NCBI RefSeq assembly: GCF_013030985.1
Contig: NZ_WPYP01000001.1
Span: 62,001 to 126,000 of the forward strand
Reading direction: 5' to 3'
DNA: 64,000 nt
From: Ruegeria arenilitoris
Lineage (GTDB): Bacteria; Pseudomonadota; Alphaproteobacteria; Rhodobacterales; Rhodobacteraceae
Part shown: positions 16,051 through 25,852 of the stretch, in pieces
How positions within the stretch are numbered: position 1 is the stretch's first letter
Layout: every line of letters begins with the position of its first letter
The notes under the pieces: model-generated
Told to the model about the DNA's origin: nothing
Seen by the model: only the letters and a program-made list of their open reading frames with translations
Databases searched by the model: none
Position numbers and translations under genes: made by a program

Positions 16051-17346
16051 ATGGCCAATGTGGTTGTTGTCGGCGCCCAGTGGGGTGACGAAGGAAAAGG
16101 CAAGATCGTCGACTGGCTCAGCGAGCGGGCAGACGTGATCGCGCGTTTTCAGGGCGGGCATAATGCCGGTCATACGCTGGTCATTGATGGCGAGGTCTAC
16201 AAGCTGCACGCGCTGCCTTCGGGCGTGGTCCGCGGCGGCAAGCTGAGCGTCATCGGAAACGGTGTCGTGCTGGACCCGTGGCATTTGATCAAGGAAATCG
16301 GAACCATCCGCGCGCAAGGCGTCGATATCTCGCCTGAAACGCTGATGATCGCCGAGAATACGCCGTTGATCCTGCCGATCCATGGTGAACTTGACCGCGC
16401 GCGCGAAGAGGCCGCCAGCAAAGGCACCAAGATCGGAACCACTGGTCGCGGTATAGGCCCGGCTTACGAAGACAAGGTTGGCCGTCGGTCTGTGCGCGTG
16501 GCCGATCTGGCTGACGAAGCAACGCTTGAGGCCCGTGTGGACCGTGCATTGCAGCACCATGACCCGCTGCGCAAGGGTCTGGGGATCGAGCCTGTGGACC
16601 GGGACGCGCTGATCGCTCAGTTGAAAGAGATTGCATCGGAAATCCTGCCCTTTGCCGCGCCGGTCTGGAAAGTGCTGAACGAAAAGCGCAAGGCGGGCAA
16701 GCGCATCCTGTTTGAAGGGGCGCAGGGCGCGTTGCTGGACATCGATTTCGGCACGTACCCCTTTGTGACCTCGTCCAACGTGATCGCTGGTCAGGCAGCA
16801 ACGGGCGTGGGTATCGGTCCGGGATCGATCGACTTTGTTCTGGGCATCGTCAAAGCCTACACCACCCGTGTGGGTGAGGGGCCGTTCCCGACCGAGTTGG
16901 ACGATGCGGACGGCCAACGCCTTGGCGAGCGTGGGCATGAATTCGGCACCACCACCGGGCGCAAGCGTCGCTGCGGTTGGTTCGACGCCTGCCTGGTGCG
17001 TCAGACCTGCGCCACCAGCGGCGTGAACGGCATCTCTCTGACCAAGCTGGACGTTCTGGATGGGTTTGAGACGCTGAAAATCTGCGTTGGCTATGAGCTG
17101 GACGGTGAACGTCTGGACTATCTGCCCACTGCGGCCGACCAGCAGGCGCGCTGCACGCCGATCTACGAGGAAATGCCGGGGTGGAGCGAATCCACCGAAG
17201 GTGCACGCAGCTGGGCCGATCTGCCCGCCAACGCGATCAAATATGTGCGCCGCGTCGAGGAACTGATCGAATGCCCCGTAGCCCTTCTGTCCACCAGCCC
17301 GGAGCGGGACGACACCATTCTGGTGACCGACCCGTTTGCTGACTGA
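16051..17346 (+). CDS. purA: Adenylosuccinate synthetase
   Basis: 431 residues. First committed step from IMP to AMP (GTP-dependent addition of aspartate). Landmarks: [20 protein letters not shown] (GTP P-loop and catalytic Asp), [39 protein letters not shown] and [12 protein letters not shown]. Length is canonical. Its stop overlaps the start of the DUF2842 gene (TGATG). Confidence 0.97.
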   Translation: MANVVVVGAQWGDEGKGKIVDWLSERADVIARFQGGHNAGHTLVIDGEVYKLHALPSGVVRGGKLSVIGNGVVLDPWHLIKEIGTIRAQGVDISPETLMIAENTPLILPIHGELDRAREEAASKGTKIGTTGRGIGPAYEDKVGRRSVRVADLADEATLEARVDRALQHHDPLRKGLGIEPVDRDALIAQLKEIASEILPFAAPVWKVLNEKRKAGKRILFEGAQGALLDIDFGTYPFVTSSNVIAGQAATGVGIGPGSIDFVLGIVKAYTTRVGEGPFPTELDDADGQRLGERGHEFGTTTGRKRRCGWFDACLVRQTCATSGVNGISLTKLDVLDGFETLKICVGYELDGERLDYLPTAADQQARCTPIYEEMPGWSESTEGARSWADLPANAIKYVRRVEELIECPVALLSTSPERDDTILVTDPFAD

Positions 17347-17588
17347 TGAGCGACGACGGAAAGACCGGCCTCAGCTACAAAGCGCGGCGACGCTGGTCGC
17401 TGGTGCTGCTGTTGATTGGGTTGCCGGTCTATATCGTGGCGGTGGTGACAATCGTGAACTGGCTCGACCGCCCGCCGATCTGGTTGGAGTTGCTGGTATA
17501 TGTCGCCTTGGGCATTGTCTGGGCGCTGCCATTCAAGTTCGTGTTCAAGGGCGTTGGCAAGGAAGACCCGGACCAGCCGTCGGAATAG
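17346..17588 (+). CDS. DUF2842 family small membrane protein
   Basis: 80 residues with two hydrophobic spans (SLVLLLIGLPVYIVAVVTIVNWL and PIWLELLVYVALGIVWALPFKFVF), matching DUF2842 in size and layout. Role unknown. Start codon overlaps the purA stop by one base, so translation is coupled to purA. Confidence 0.85.
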   Translation: MSDDGKTGLSYKARRRWSLVLLLIGLPVYIVAVVTIVNWLDRPPIWLELLVYVALGIVWALPFKFVFKGVGKEDPDQPSE

Positions 17589-17615
17589 CAGGTCGCGGCG
17601 ACTGTTTGGGTCGGT

Positions 17616-18176
17616 TCACACTGAATGTCGATCCGGCCCAGACCAGCTGAGGATCGCACGCGCCATTGCGTGGTACTCGCCCGAAATCTCTTCGGCAACG
17701 CTGAGCGGGGTAGGCCAGGGCGCGGTCAGAGTTGCCTGAACCTGCCCCGTGACCAGATTCAAGTCTGCGTCGTGCTTCGCGGCCAGACGGCGCATTTTCT
17801 GGTTTGTTGCCAAACACAGCATGTGCACTTCGCGAATTCCGCGGTTCCGGGCCGCGGTGATGATCCGCGACAGCAAGGCATCCCCGATACCGCGATCCTG
17901 CCACACGGTTTCGACTGTAAAGGCAGCCTCGGCCACATGCGTCTGGCCGTCTGGCAGAACGCGCAGTTCCCCCACGCCACGCAAACAGGAATCCGGAAAG
18001 GCGCCGAAGATCAATGCCGCGTTGTCAAATAGTCCGGATATATAGGTCTGAATAAATGCGACACTGACCGGAGCGCCAAATCTCGACGCTAAAGCTTCGT
18101 CGTCCAGGTCGTTGAAATGGCTTTCTATTTTTGGTTTGTCGTATATCCGGAGGCGTCGAATAGGCAGTTCATACAT
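17616..18176 (-). CDS. GNAT family N-acetyltransferase
   Basis: 186 residues. Motif A is AAFTVETVWQDRGIGDALLSRIITAARNRGI (Q-D-R-G-I-G acetyl-CoA loop) followed by EVHMLCLATNQKMRRLAAKHDADL. The N-terminal LPIRRLRIYDKPKIESHFNDLDDEALASRFG resembles acetyltransferases linked to stress response in alphaproteobacteria. The acceptor is unknown. Single gene, converging on the purA operon. Confidence 0.85.
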   Translation of the reverse strand: MYELPIRRLRIYDKPKIESHFNDLDDEALASRFGAPVSVAFIQTYISGLFDNAALIFGAFPDSCLRGVGELRVLPDGQTHVAEAAFTVETVWQDRGIGDALLSRIITAARNRGIREVHMLCLATNQKMRRLAAKHDADLNLVTGQVQATLTAPWPTPLSVAEEISGEYHAMARAILSWSGPDRHSV

Positions 18177-18307
18177 GGCGCGGCCTCTGTTTGAACGAGA
18201 TCAGAAACGTCTTATGGCTTAAACTCAACATACCTTTTTTCTGCGATGCAGCATAGCGCGTGCGCCCGGAAATAGGCGACAAAGTGATAAGTGGATATCC
18301 TTGTGCA

Positions 18308-18337
18308 AGAAAAATGGGCCGAAGAAATCTCCGACCC
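18308..18337 (-). terminator. Rho-independent terminator of the acidic 528-residue gene
   Basis: On the minus strand a nine-base stem (GGGTCGGAG with CTTCGGCCC, two G-U pairs) and ATTT loop is followed by ATTTTTCTT. It begins 25 bases after the stop of the gene ending at 18362. Confidence 0.7.
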
Positions 18338-18361
18338 ATCATCACGTGATTTTATTGGGTT

Positions 18362-19948
18362 TTACCCTGCGGCGCGCGCGTCATCCGGGCGGAAGCCGAT
18401 CTCGGTCGAGGCCGCAAAACGTCCGCCGCCTGCTTTTTCGATTTTGCCGTCCCGCAGCAACTGACCGAACGAACGCAGACTTTCCTCGCGATTGAACTCA
18501 TCTTGCTTGAGCGAGCGAATCTTGTTCATCAGTTGCGGGCGCGAGAACTGCTGCTGACCTTCGATGAAGGACAGATAAGCGGCCGCAGCTTCCAGCAGGT
18601 CCGACAGCGATTGCGCACCTTGTTCCTGAGCGAACAGGGCAAATCCACTTTCTTCCGCTGTAGCTTCTTCGCCCTCGGCCTCGGATGTCACGCGGCGGGG
18701 GGTCACCGGTCCGGCATCCTTGGTCTGGTTGTCGATACGCTGCTCGGCGACCAGCTTGAGCGGTGCCGACGCGTCACTGGTCGGGCGTTTGCTGGTGACC
18801 TCAACCTCCGGACGGCGCGGACTGACGACCGAGGACAGATCGCCGCGGTAGTCCTGATCATTATCGTCCTGATCAGACGCACCTTCGTCGCTGCGTTCGG
18901 CTTCGGTTGCCGCAACCGCCGCGCGCAGCTGGGTGTAAGTTTCGCGCGTGTTGCTTGTGTCCGGATTGTCCAGTTGCTCGCCGACCTTGTCCATCAGGCG
19001 CGAAACATCGTGGTCCAAGTCCGGTGTATCAGCGTCCGACGTTCTGGAACGGCTGGCCAAGATGGCTTCCACGCTTGAAATCTCATCCAGCAGGTCAGCC
19101 TCGTCCTCTTCCGTCAAGATACCTTCAGCGGTTGCTGCGGTGGGCTCTTCGTCTGCATGGGTATCGCTGAGGATGTTGGTCACCTCATCGCCTTCGGGCT
19201 CACTCTCATCAGTTTCGTCGAAATCCGTGAACAGAACATCCGGAGCGGCGGTTTCGTCTTCGACCTCTTCCTCGACAGCAGAGACCGGGGTCTCGGCTTC
19301 GATTTCCGGGGCCGGAGCGGCAGGTTCTTCGACCTCTTCAGCCCGGGGCATTTCCGGTTCAGGTTCGGATGTTTCGACGGGCGCGTCGGCCTCTGCGGTG
19401 GTTTCCAGATCGGTCGGATCCAGCGATCCGGCCGCGAATGCCGCCGCGACCGCGTCTGACGGACCGGCTGTGTTTTTCATCAGGGCCGTCTCTTCATCCT
19501 CGGTGTAGATGACTGAGTTTTCCTCGGAATGGGATACGACGGCCCGGATACGCTGCAGTTTGGCGGCGATGCTGTCAGCGGCAGGGGGAGGCGTGTCCTC
19601 GACGGCTTCGGCGTCGGAGGCAACGGGCTGAGAAGGGGGCGAGGGGGGAGGAGTGTTGATGACGTTCAGATCCGGCGCGCTGGTGGCAGGTTCATTCGTG
19701 GCGCGGATCAGCAGGCCGGCGTCGCTCTGGCTTGCTTCGACCTTGCGCGACGCATCGCGCTGCGCAATTTTTGTCAGCATTTCTGTATCAGGCTGCGGAG
19801 GTTCAGAACCGAAATACCGATCATCGGCGGCAAGATCACGGAAGTATTCGGCAATTGCTTTCATCGTCTCAAAGGAATCGTCAAAACCTTCTAAAGTGCA
19901 CGAGAAGGTTCCATAGGAGACGGTTAAAACCTTGTTATTCTGTACCAT
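18362..19948 (-). CDS. Long acidic protein, conserved in roseobacters, unknown function
   Basis: 528 residues from ATG 19948 (AAGGA about 10 bases upstream; a GTG three codons earlier lacks spacing). The N-terminal ~60 residues are well ordered (VLTVSYGTFSCTLEGFDDSFETMKAIAEYFRDLAADDRYFG). Residues ~85-370 are Glu/Ala/Pro/Thr-rich and probably disordered. The last ~120 residues become helical and compact (SLSDLLEAAAAYLSFIEGQQQFSRPQLMNKIRSL ... FGQLLRDGKIEKAGGGRFAASTEIGFRP). No signal peptide, no membrane span. The layout of conserved ends and an acidic linker suggests a scaffold or adaptor; I cannot name the family. Confidence 0.8.
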   Translation of the reverse strand: MVQNNKVLTVSYGTFSCTLEGFDDSFETMKAIAEYFRDLAADDRYFGSEPPQPDTEMLTKIAQRDASRKVEASQSDAGLLIRATNEPATSAPDLNVINTPPPSPPSQPVASDAEAVEDTPPPAADSIAAKLQRIRAVVSHSEENSVIYTEDEETALMKNTAGPSDAVAAAFAAGSLDPTDLETTAEADAPVETSEPEPEMPRAEEVEEPAAPAPEIEAETPVSAVEEEVEDETAAPDVLFTDFDETDESEPEGDEVTNILSDTHADEEPTAATAEGILTEEDEADLLDEISSVEAILASRSRTSDADTPDLDHDVSRLMDKVGEQLDNPDTSNTRETYTQLRAAVAATEAERSDEGASDQDDNDQDYRGDLSSVVSPRRPEVEVTSKRPTSDASAPLKLVAEQRIDNQTKDAGPVTPRRVTSEAEGEEATAEESGFALFAQEQGAQSLSDLLEAAAAYLSFIEGQQQFSRPQLMNKIRSLKQDEFNREESLRSFGQLLRDGKIEKAGGGRFAASTEIGFRPDDARAAG

Positions 19949-20069
19949 CAGACGCACGTCCTTTACAAACTACAAGAGCCATTCACCCGGCGACGGGCAC
20001 ACCTATGGCTCGAAACTCTCAGCATGAACCTATCATTTTGTGGTCTCAATGTGTCCAAATCCGGGAAAA

Positions 20070-20789
20070 ATGATCAATCTACGAAAAAATAGTCAAATTG
20101 TGCGGTCTGAGGAGCCAATCGCGTTGGTTGGGGGCGGTGAAATCGGCCCTGAAGACCTGAATCAGACGCTGATTCGCGTCAAGGCAGTCGTGGCAGCGGA
20201 TGGAGGAGCGATTCCCTTGATGGATTCGGGGCGGATGCCGGACGCCGTTATCGGCGACTTTGATTCGCTGACCGGCACGTATCTTGACCGGATTCCAGCG
20301 GACCGTCTGTTTCCAATACGTGAACAGGATAGCACCGATTTTGACAAGGCCTTGCGCAGTATCGACGCGCCTCTGGTACTGGGGGTCGGGTTTCTGGGGG
20401 GGCGGCTGGATCACCAGATGGCGGTGCTTAACGCGCTGGTACGCTTGCAGGATCGATTTTGCATCCTGATAGGAGAGCATGAGATTGTTTTCCACGCGCC
20501 GCCGCAGATTAGGTTAAGCCTCACGCCTGGCGATGTGGTGTCATTGTTTCCGTTTCAGCGCGTAACGGGCCTCAGCAAGGGGCTGGAATGGCCCATCGAC
20601 GATCTGGTGCTGGAACCGAACGGCCGTGTGGGTACATCCAACCGGGCGCTGTCTGATGTGGAGTTGACCGTAGACGGGCCCGGCCTGTTGGTGATGGTGC
20701 CCCGTGACGCATTGGATCAGGTCATGCGGGCGCTTCTGTCGAGGCAGACAGGGCGCTGGCCCGCCCGTGTTGACGGACATCCAAGCTGA
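20070..20789 (+). CDS. thiN: Thiamine pyrophosphokinase
   Basis: About 239 residues from ATG 20070; ATG 20049 or GTG 20040 are alternatives. Transfers pyrophosphate from ATP to thiamine. The catalytic blocks are ADGGAIPLMDSGRMPDAVIGDFDSL (acidic Mg-binding D-G-G and D-F-D-S), EQDSTDFDKAL and GGRLDHQMAVLNALVR; the C-terminal beta-sandwich includes GVGTSN-like GRVGTSNRALSDVELTVDGPGLLVMV. No TPP riboswitch is visible upstream, consistent with a salvage enzyme. Confidence 0.92.
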   Translation: MINLRKNSQIVRSEEPIALVGGGEIGPEDLNQTLIRVKAVVAADGGAIPLMDSGRMPDAVIGDFDSLTGTYLDRIPADRLFPIREQDSTDFDKALRSIDAPLVLGVGFLGGRLDHQMAVLNALVRLQDRFCILIGEHEIVFHAPPQIRLSLTPGDVVSLFPFQRVTGLSKGLEWPIDDLVLEPNGRVGTSNRALSDVELTVDGPGLLVMVPRDALDQVMRALLSRQTGRWPARVDGHPS

Positions 20790-20810
20790 TCGCCAAATTA
20801 CGGACCACGC

Positions 20811-21221
20811 CTAGGGTAGGGGCTGCACCTTGGTGTAGTCCGGCCCGATGCAGGTGGGCAGGTCGTCGCCCAGTTTCAGCCAGCGCAGCTTTTCCTCATG
20901 CGCGACGTGCAGTGTGGGTTCCAACTGGTTCGGGTCCTCCAGCGTCGCCACATAGAGGTGCAGCACATCCGACATGGATTGCGAGCGGAATGAGATCGGC
21001 GTGCCACAGTTGGGGCAAAAGCTGCGCTCGACACCGGGAGAGGAACTGAAGGTTTTCGGCGCGTCTCCGGTCCAGCGCCACTGGCCGTCGCGCACGCCGA
21101 AATAGGTGGTCATCGGCGCGGCGCATTGCCGTCTGCAGCTGTCGCAATGGCAAGTGACGCAAGACAGGGCCGGAGGGTCAACCTCGTACCGGATGGTGCC
21201 GCACAGACAATGACCCCGCAT
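20811..21221 (-). CDS. GFA (Mss4-like) family protein
   Basis: 136 residues with two zinc-binding cysteine pairs: CLCGTIRYE and CHCDSCRRQCAAPMTTY near the N-terminus and CPNCGTPISFRS centrally. This is the glutathione-dependent formaldehyde-activating enzyme-like fold; many members do not act on formaldehyde and this one cannot be assigned. Upstream neighbour on the same strand is sdaA, separated by 22 bases. Confidence 0.9.
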   Translation of the reverse strand: MRGHCLCGTIRYEVDPPALSCVTCHCDSCRRQCAAPMTTYFGVRDGQWRWTGDAPKTFSSSPGVERSFCPNCGTPISFRSQSMSDVLHLYVATLEDPNQLEPTLHVAHEEKLRWLKLGDDLPTCIGPDYTKVQPLP

Positions 21222-21243
21222 GGTTTCCCCTCCTGTCGTGGCG

Positions 21244-22617
21244 TCAGCAGTTGGGTACGTTCACCGCCAGACCGCCCAAAGACGTTTCCTTGTACCTTTC
21301 GTGCATATCATGCCCGGTCTGGCGCATGGTTTCGATGGCCGCATCCAGTGGCACGAAATGCTGACCGTCACCGCGCAGCGCCAGCGAGGCGGCCGAAACG
21401 GCCTTGATCGCCGCCAGCCCGTTACGTTCGATGCAAGGCACCTGTACCAGCCCTTTGACCGGGTCGCAGGTCATGCCGAGATGATGCTCCAGCGCGATCT
21501 CGGCGGCGTTTTCCACCTGTTCCGGTGTGCCGTCCATCACTGCGCACAGACCGGCAGCCGCCATGGCCGAAGCGCTGCCGACCTCGGCCTGACACCCGGC
21601 CTCAGCACCCGAGATCGAGGCGTTGTACTTGACCAGACCGCCAATGGCGGCAGCGGTCAGCAGGAAATCCTCGACATGGCTTTCCGAGGCCCCCGGCACG
21701 TGATCGAGGTAATAGCGCAGCACCGCAGGCATCGTGCCCGCCGCGCCATTGGTCGGCGCAGTGACGACTTGACCGCCGGCGGCGTTTTCCTCGTTCACCG
21801 CCATGGCATAGACGCTCATCCAGTCATTGATCGTGTGCGGTGCGTTCAGGTTCATGCCGCGTTCGGCCAGCAGAGCTTCGTGAATGCCTTTGGCGCGGCG
21901 GCGCACGTTCAGGCCGCCGGGCAGGATGCCGTCGGTTTTCAGGCCGCGTTCGATGCAATTGTTCATGACCTCCCAAAGGCGCGCGGTGCCTTTGGCGAAG
22001 CTGATGGGGCATCCGCGGGCAATTTCGTTCTCGCGCTTCATCTGCGCGATGCTTTTGCCGCTGGCTTTCGCCATCTCCAGCATTTCCGCAGCCGAATGGA
22101 ACGGGTAGGGCACGGGCGGGCCGTCATTGGTGTCCTTGCCTTCGGCCAGTTCCTCTTCGGTCAGGACAAAGCCGCCGCCGACCGAGTAGTAGACCTGACG
22201 CAGGATCACATCGCCCTGCGCGTCGGTTGCCATCAGGATCATGCCGTTGGCGTGGCCGGGCAGGTTGTGATCGTAGTCAAAGATCAGGTCGGTCTTGGGA
22301 TCGAATTTCAGTGTCGGCAGACCTTCGGGCGTGACCGTATGGGTCTTGGCGATCTCGACCAGCGCAACCTCGGCCTTGTCGTTGTCATAGGTGTCAGGCA
22401 CGAACCCGGCCAGCCCGAGGATGGTGGCGCGGTCGGTCGCGTGGCCAACTCCGGTAAACGCCAGTGAGCCGTGCAGCGAGCCACGCAGCCCCGCGAATTC
22501 GAAGGGCGAGGCGCGCATCAGGTCCAGAAACCGCGCGGCGGCGACCATCGGCCCCATGGTATGAGACGAAGACGGGCCGATGCCCACTTTGAACATATCG
22601 AAGACAGATAGAAACAT
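21244..22617 (-). CDS. sdaA: L-serine ammonia-lyase (iron-sulfur type)
   Basis: 457 residues, single-chain form. Deaminates L-serine to pyruvate and ammonia with a 4Fe-4S cluster. MFLSVFDMFKVGIGPSSSHTMGPM is the invariant N-terminus; cluster cysteines lie in GLCAVMDG, GMTCDPVKGLVQVPCIERN. The start lies one base after the stop of the upstream GST gene, so both are probably expressed together. Confidence 0.96.
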   Translation of the reverse strand: MFLSVFDMFKVGIGPSSSHTMGPMVAAARFLDLMRASPFEFAGLRGSLHGSLAFTGVGHATDRATILGLAGFVPDTYDNDKAEVALVEIAKTHTVTPEGLPTLKFDPKTDLIFDYDHNLPGHANGMILMATDAQGDVILRQVYYSVGGGFVLTEEELAEGKDTNDGPPVPYPFHSAAEMLEMAKASGKSIAQMKRENEIARGCPISFAKGTARLWEVMNNCIERGLKTDGILPGGLNVRRRAKGIHEALLAERGMNLNAPHTINDWMSVYAMAVNEENAAGGQVVTAPTNGAAGTMPAVLRYYLDHVPGASESHVEDFLLTAAAIGGLVKYNASISGAEAGCQAEVGSASAMAAAGLCAVMDGTPEQVENAAEIALEHHLGMTCDPVKGLVQVPCIERNGLAAIKAVSAASLALRGDGQHFVPLDAAIETMRQTGHDMHERYKETSLGGLAVNVPNC

Positions 22618-22618
22618 G

Positions 22619-23320
22619 TCAGGTAGCTGAGCCTTCTTGAGGAGTAGCGTAACTCGGAGATGTGAACGGTGTAACCCCTAACCCTTCGGCCGCGATGGCG
22701 GCTTGGGTTGCGGGGCGGGTTTCAAGCTGCGTCAGGATTGCTTGCAGGTGGGGTGTATCCGACAGTTGATACCAGCCGTGATCGGCGCCGGCGGGGTACA
22801 ACGCCATCCACCGCATCTGGCAGGCCAGATAGTAGGTTAGAACCGACGGTTGATCCGGGTGCAGCCAGGTTGGTGCGGTTTTCGCCTCGGCATCCAGAAC
22901 CTGCAAATGTCGAAGCAAGCGTGGGCGGATGCCGTCGCGCAGGATGTCGGCCTGTGCGGCGTCGATGTATTTCTCGGCATAGAACAGAATGCGCAGGTCG
23001 GCGTGCAGCGTGTTCGATGCAAAAAACAGCCATTTCAAAAACGCCGCCCGCTCCGATGCTTTGGGGGATGGGGCCAGTTGCCCGTGCGTATCCGCCAGCC
23101 ACAAAAGGATGGCCGCCGTTTCAAAGATCGGTCCCTGCGGTGTGTCCAGCACCGGGATCAACCCGTTCGGGTTCAACTGCCTGTAGCCCGCACTGTCCTG
23201 CTCGTTCTGGCGACGGTCTACCAGCACGGTTTCATAGGATTGGCCCATCTCTTCCAGCACCAGTCGGATGACCAGAGAGGCGTTGTCGGGGGCATAGTGC
23301 AGACGATAGGGCGCGTTCAT
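22619..23320 (-). CDS. Glutathione S-transferase family protein
   Basis: 233 residues from ATG 23320 (MNAPYRLHYAPDNASLVIRLVLEEMG); ATG 23335 is an alternative five codons earlier and neither has a clear ribosome site. Thioredoxin-like N-terminal domain with NPNGLIPVLDTPQGPIFETAAILLWLAD (cis-Pro and glutathione-binding E-T/S) and an all-helical C-terminal domain. Substrate unknown. Directly upstream of sdaA. Confidence 0.88.
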   Translation of the reverse strand: MNAPYRLHYAPDNASLVIRLVLEEMGQSYETVLVDRRQNEQDSAGYRQLNPNGLIPVLDTPQGPIFETAAILLWLADTHGQLAPSPKASERAAFLKWLFFASNTLHADLRILFYAEKYIDAAQADILRDGIRPRLLRHLQVLDAEAKTAPTWLHPDQPSVLTYYLACQMRWMALYPAGADHGWYQLSDTPHLQAILTQLETRPATQAAIAAEGLGVTPFTSPSYATPQEGSAT

Positions 23321-23487
23321 AAAATCTATGTACATCGCTGGAACCACACAGGAAGCCTCGATTGCGACGTTTCCAATCGGAAACGCGTATTTTCAATAGA
23401 TGTTTGGGTGGCGGCGGGGCGATTTCGCTCTCGCAGTCGGCGGTTGCATTCCGTATAAACCCTGCAGCAATACAGGGAAACGCTGCC

Positions 23488-24273
23488 ATGACCCCAGATA
23501 TGTCCCCCATCGACAAGGCCAAATATGTTGCCGCGCGCCGTGCTGCCGATATGGTTCAGGATGGGATGCGCGTCGGGCTGGGCACCGGATCGACCGCTGC
23601 CTGGATGGTGCGTCGCCTGGGTGAGCGAGTGCAGACCGAGGGGCTGCAGGTCAAAGGTGTTCCGACCTCGATCCGCACCGCACAACTGGCCCGCGAGGTC
23701 GGGATCGAGGTGGTCTCGCTGGATCAGGCCGGCTGGCTGGATCTGACCATTGACGGCGCGGATGAGTTCGACGGTGAGCTTAACCTGATCAAAGGTGGCG
23801 GCGGCGCGCATCTGCAGGAAAAGATCGTCGCTACTGCCAGCGATCAGATGGTTGTGATTGCCGATGCCGGTAAAGAGGTCGAAACGCTGGGCGCCTTTCC
23901 CCTGCCGGTCGAGGTGATCCCCTTTGGCTGGCAGACCACGCGAACTCTGATCGAAGAGGCGCTGGACACGATGGATGTTCTGGGCAACTCGGCGATGCTG
24001 CGGATGAACGGTGAGGCGCCCTTTGTGACAGACGAGGGCAACCACATTCTGGACTTGCACCTGCAACGCATCGGGAATGCGCGCCAGTTGGCCTTGGTGC
24101 TCAATCAGGTGCCGGGCGTGGTGGAAAACGGACTGTTCATCGATATTTGTGACAAGGTTGTGATCGGCCACGGCGACGGCCGGGTCGAGCTGCGCGACAT
24201 CAATGCGGGCACCACCGAACTGGACCAACTGATTGAGGGTGGAGACAACCTGTTCTCGGATCTGGCGGATTGA
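23488..24273 (+). CDS. rpiA: Ribose-5-phosphate isomerase A
   Basis: 261 residues from ATG 23488 (MTPDMSPIDKAKYVAARRAADMV). Interconverts ribose 5-phosphate and ribulose 5-phosphate. GLGTGSTAAWMVRRLGE, DLTIDGADEFDGELNLIKGGGGA and ADAGKEVETLGAFPLPVEVIPFG (catalytic Asp, Lys and Glu blocks) are complete. A perfect 12-base palindrome (24282-24293) follows the stop. gor follows on the same strand after ~150 bases. Confidence 0.96.
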   Translation: MTPDMSPIDKAKYVAARRAADMVQDGMRVGLGTGSTAAWMVRRLGERVQTEGLQVKGVPTSIRTAQLAREVGIEVVSLDQAGWLDLTIDGADEFDGELNLIKGGGGAHLQEKIVATASDQMVVIADAGKEVETLGAFPLPVEVIPFGWQTTRTLIEEALDTMDVLGNSAMLRMNGEAPFVTDEGNHILDLHLQRIGNARQLALVLNQVPGVVENGLFIDICDKVVIGHGDGRVELRDINAGTTELDQLIEGGDNLFSDLAD

Positions 24274-24421
24274 GACCGGCGACTGGCGCCAGTGCAGAAG
24301 CGTGAAACACACATGGTGGCAGTGCCTTAAGTGAAGTTTACACACCGACAAGGGTTGGCAGCGCGTCTTTCGACCCCAGATAATCATCGAATTTTGGCCT
24401 GACGGTATAAAGGAACTCAGG

Positions 24422-25780
24422 ATGAGCTTTGACTATGATCTGTTCGTCATCGGAGGCGGCTCGGGCGGGGTCCGTGCAGCACGTGTGGCGGCTGGCGAAA
24501 ATGGTGCCAAGGTGGCGCTGGCCGAAGAGGATCGCTATGGCGGGACCTGTGTCATCCGGGGGTGTGTGCCGAAAAAGCTGATGGTTTTTGCCAGTGAATA
24601 CGCAGGGATGGTCAGTGACGCGCAGGCCTATGGCTGGGATGTCAAACCCGGCGCGTTTGACTGGGATGTCTTCCGCGGCAAGCTCTATGCTGAACTGGAC
24701 CGGCTGGAAGGCATCTATCGCAACATTCTGAAGAACAACGGCGTCGAAAGCTTTGATCAACGCGCGCGCGTGGTGGACGCGCATACGGTCGAACTGGCCG
24801 ATGGAACCCGCAAGACGGCCAAGCATATTCTGGTCGCCACCGGTGGCCGCCCGGTTGTGCCCGAGTTTCCGGGCTCGGACCTGGCGATCACGTCGAACGA
24901 GATTTTCCATCTGGAGAAGCTGCCCGAAAGCATCCTTATCGTCGGTGGCGGCTACATCGCCAGCGAGTTCGCCGGGATCATGAACGGGATGGGCGTAAAA
25001 ACCACTCAGTTCTATCGCGGCGCGCAAATCCTGCGCGGGTTTGACGAAGAAGCACGCGGGCTGATCAGCGAAGAGATGTGCCAGAACGGCATCGATCTGC
25101 ACCTTGGCACAAACGTGCTTGAGATGAAAAAGCAGGGCGACAAGATCTGGGTCAAAGCCACCAACGGAACCGAACAGGTTTTCGACGTGGTCATGTATGC
25201 CACCGGGCGCGCTCCGAATGCTGACGATCTGGGCCTCGAGGACGTGGGCGTTGAACGCGGCCGCAAGGGCGAGATTCTGGTGGACGAATACAGCCAGACC
25301 GGTGTGCCCTCGATCTTTGCCATTGGGGACGTGACCGACCGGGTGAACCTGACGCCCGTCGCGATCCGTGAGGGCATGGCCTTTGTCGAGACCGTCTTCA
25401 AAGGCAACCCGACGCCGGTGGATCACGAGTTGATCCCGACCGCAATCTTCACTCAGCCGGAATTCGGCACCGTGGGTCTCAGCGAGGAAGACGCCGCGGC
25501 GCAGGAACCGATTGAGGTCTATGCAACCTCGTTCAAACCGATGCAGAAGGCGTTTGCCGGTGGCACGCAGCGCGTCTTGATGAAGCTGATCGTCAGCCAG
25601 GCGACCCGCAAGGTGCTGGGTTGTCACATCGTCGCTCCGGGCGCGGGTGAGATGATTCAGTTGGCCGGAATCGCCGTAAAGATGGGCGCGACCAAGGAAG
25701 ATTTCGACCGCACCGTTGCCGTTCACCCGGTCATGGCCGAGGAACTGGTTACACTGCGGCAACCTGTGCGCACTGCTTGA
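24422..25780 (+). CDS. gor: Glutathione-disulfide reductase
   Basis: 452 residues. FAD site FVIGGGSGGVRAARVAA, redox disulfide GGTCVIRGCVPKKLM, NADPH site VGGGYIASEFAGIMNGMG, second FAD block IFAIGDVTDRVNLTPVA and C-terminal catalytic His in HPVMAEELVTLR. Keeps glutathione reduced in the cytoplasm, which fits the two GST-type genes within 22 kb. AAGGA ribosome site before ATG. Confidence 0.95.
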   Translation: MSFDYDLFVIGGGSGGVRAARVAAGENGAKVALAEEDRYGGTCVIRGCVPKKLMVFASEYAGMVSDAQAYGWDVKPGAFDWDVFRGKLYAELDRLEGIYRNILKNNGVESFDQRARVVDAHTVELADGTRKTAKHILVATGGRPVVPEFPGSDLAITSNEIFHLEKLPESILIVGGGYIASEFAGIMNGMGVKTTQFYRGAQILRGFDEEARGLISEEMCQNGIDLHLGTNVLEMKKQGDKIWVKATNGTEQVFDVVMYATGRAPNADDLGLEDVGVERGRKGEILVDEYSQTGVPSIFAIGDVTDRVNLTPVAIREGMAFVETVFKGNPTPVDHELIPTAIFTQPEFGTVGLSEEDAAAQEPIEVYATSFKPMQKAFAGGTQRVLMKLIVSQATRKVLGCHIVAPGAGEMIQLAGIAVKMGATKEDFDRTVAVHPVMAEELVTLRQPVRTA

Positions 25781-25852
25781 TTTGCAACTGCGCGCACACA
25801 AGTTACAAGGGAAACCGTGATCACACGGTCCAACACAAGGGAATAGATACAT

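Noticed and set aside
19949..20069. Possible TPP riboswitch before thiN
   Set aside because: No CUGAGA or other TPP aptamer core elements are visible in the leader.
24282..24293. Perfect palindrome ACTGGCGCCAGT after rpiA
   Set aside because: Short and GC-rich, no U-run and no promoter nearby; not enough to call a terminator or operator.
24338..25852. 504-codon open frame on the minus strand
   Set aside because: Antisense to gor; no homology-like motifs.
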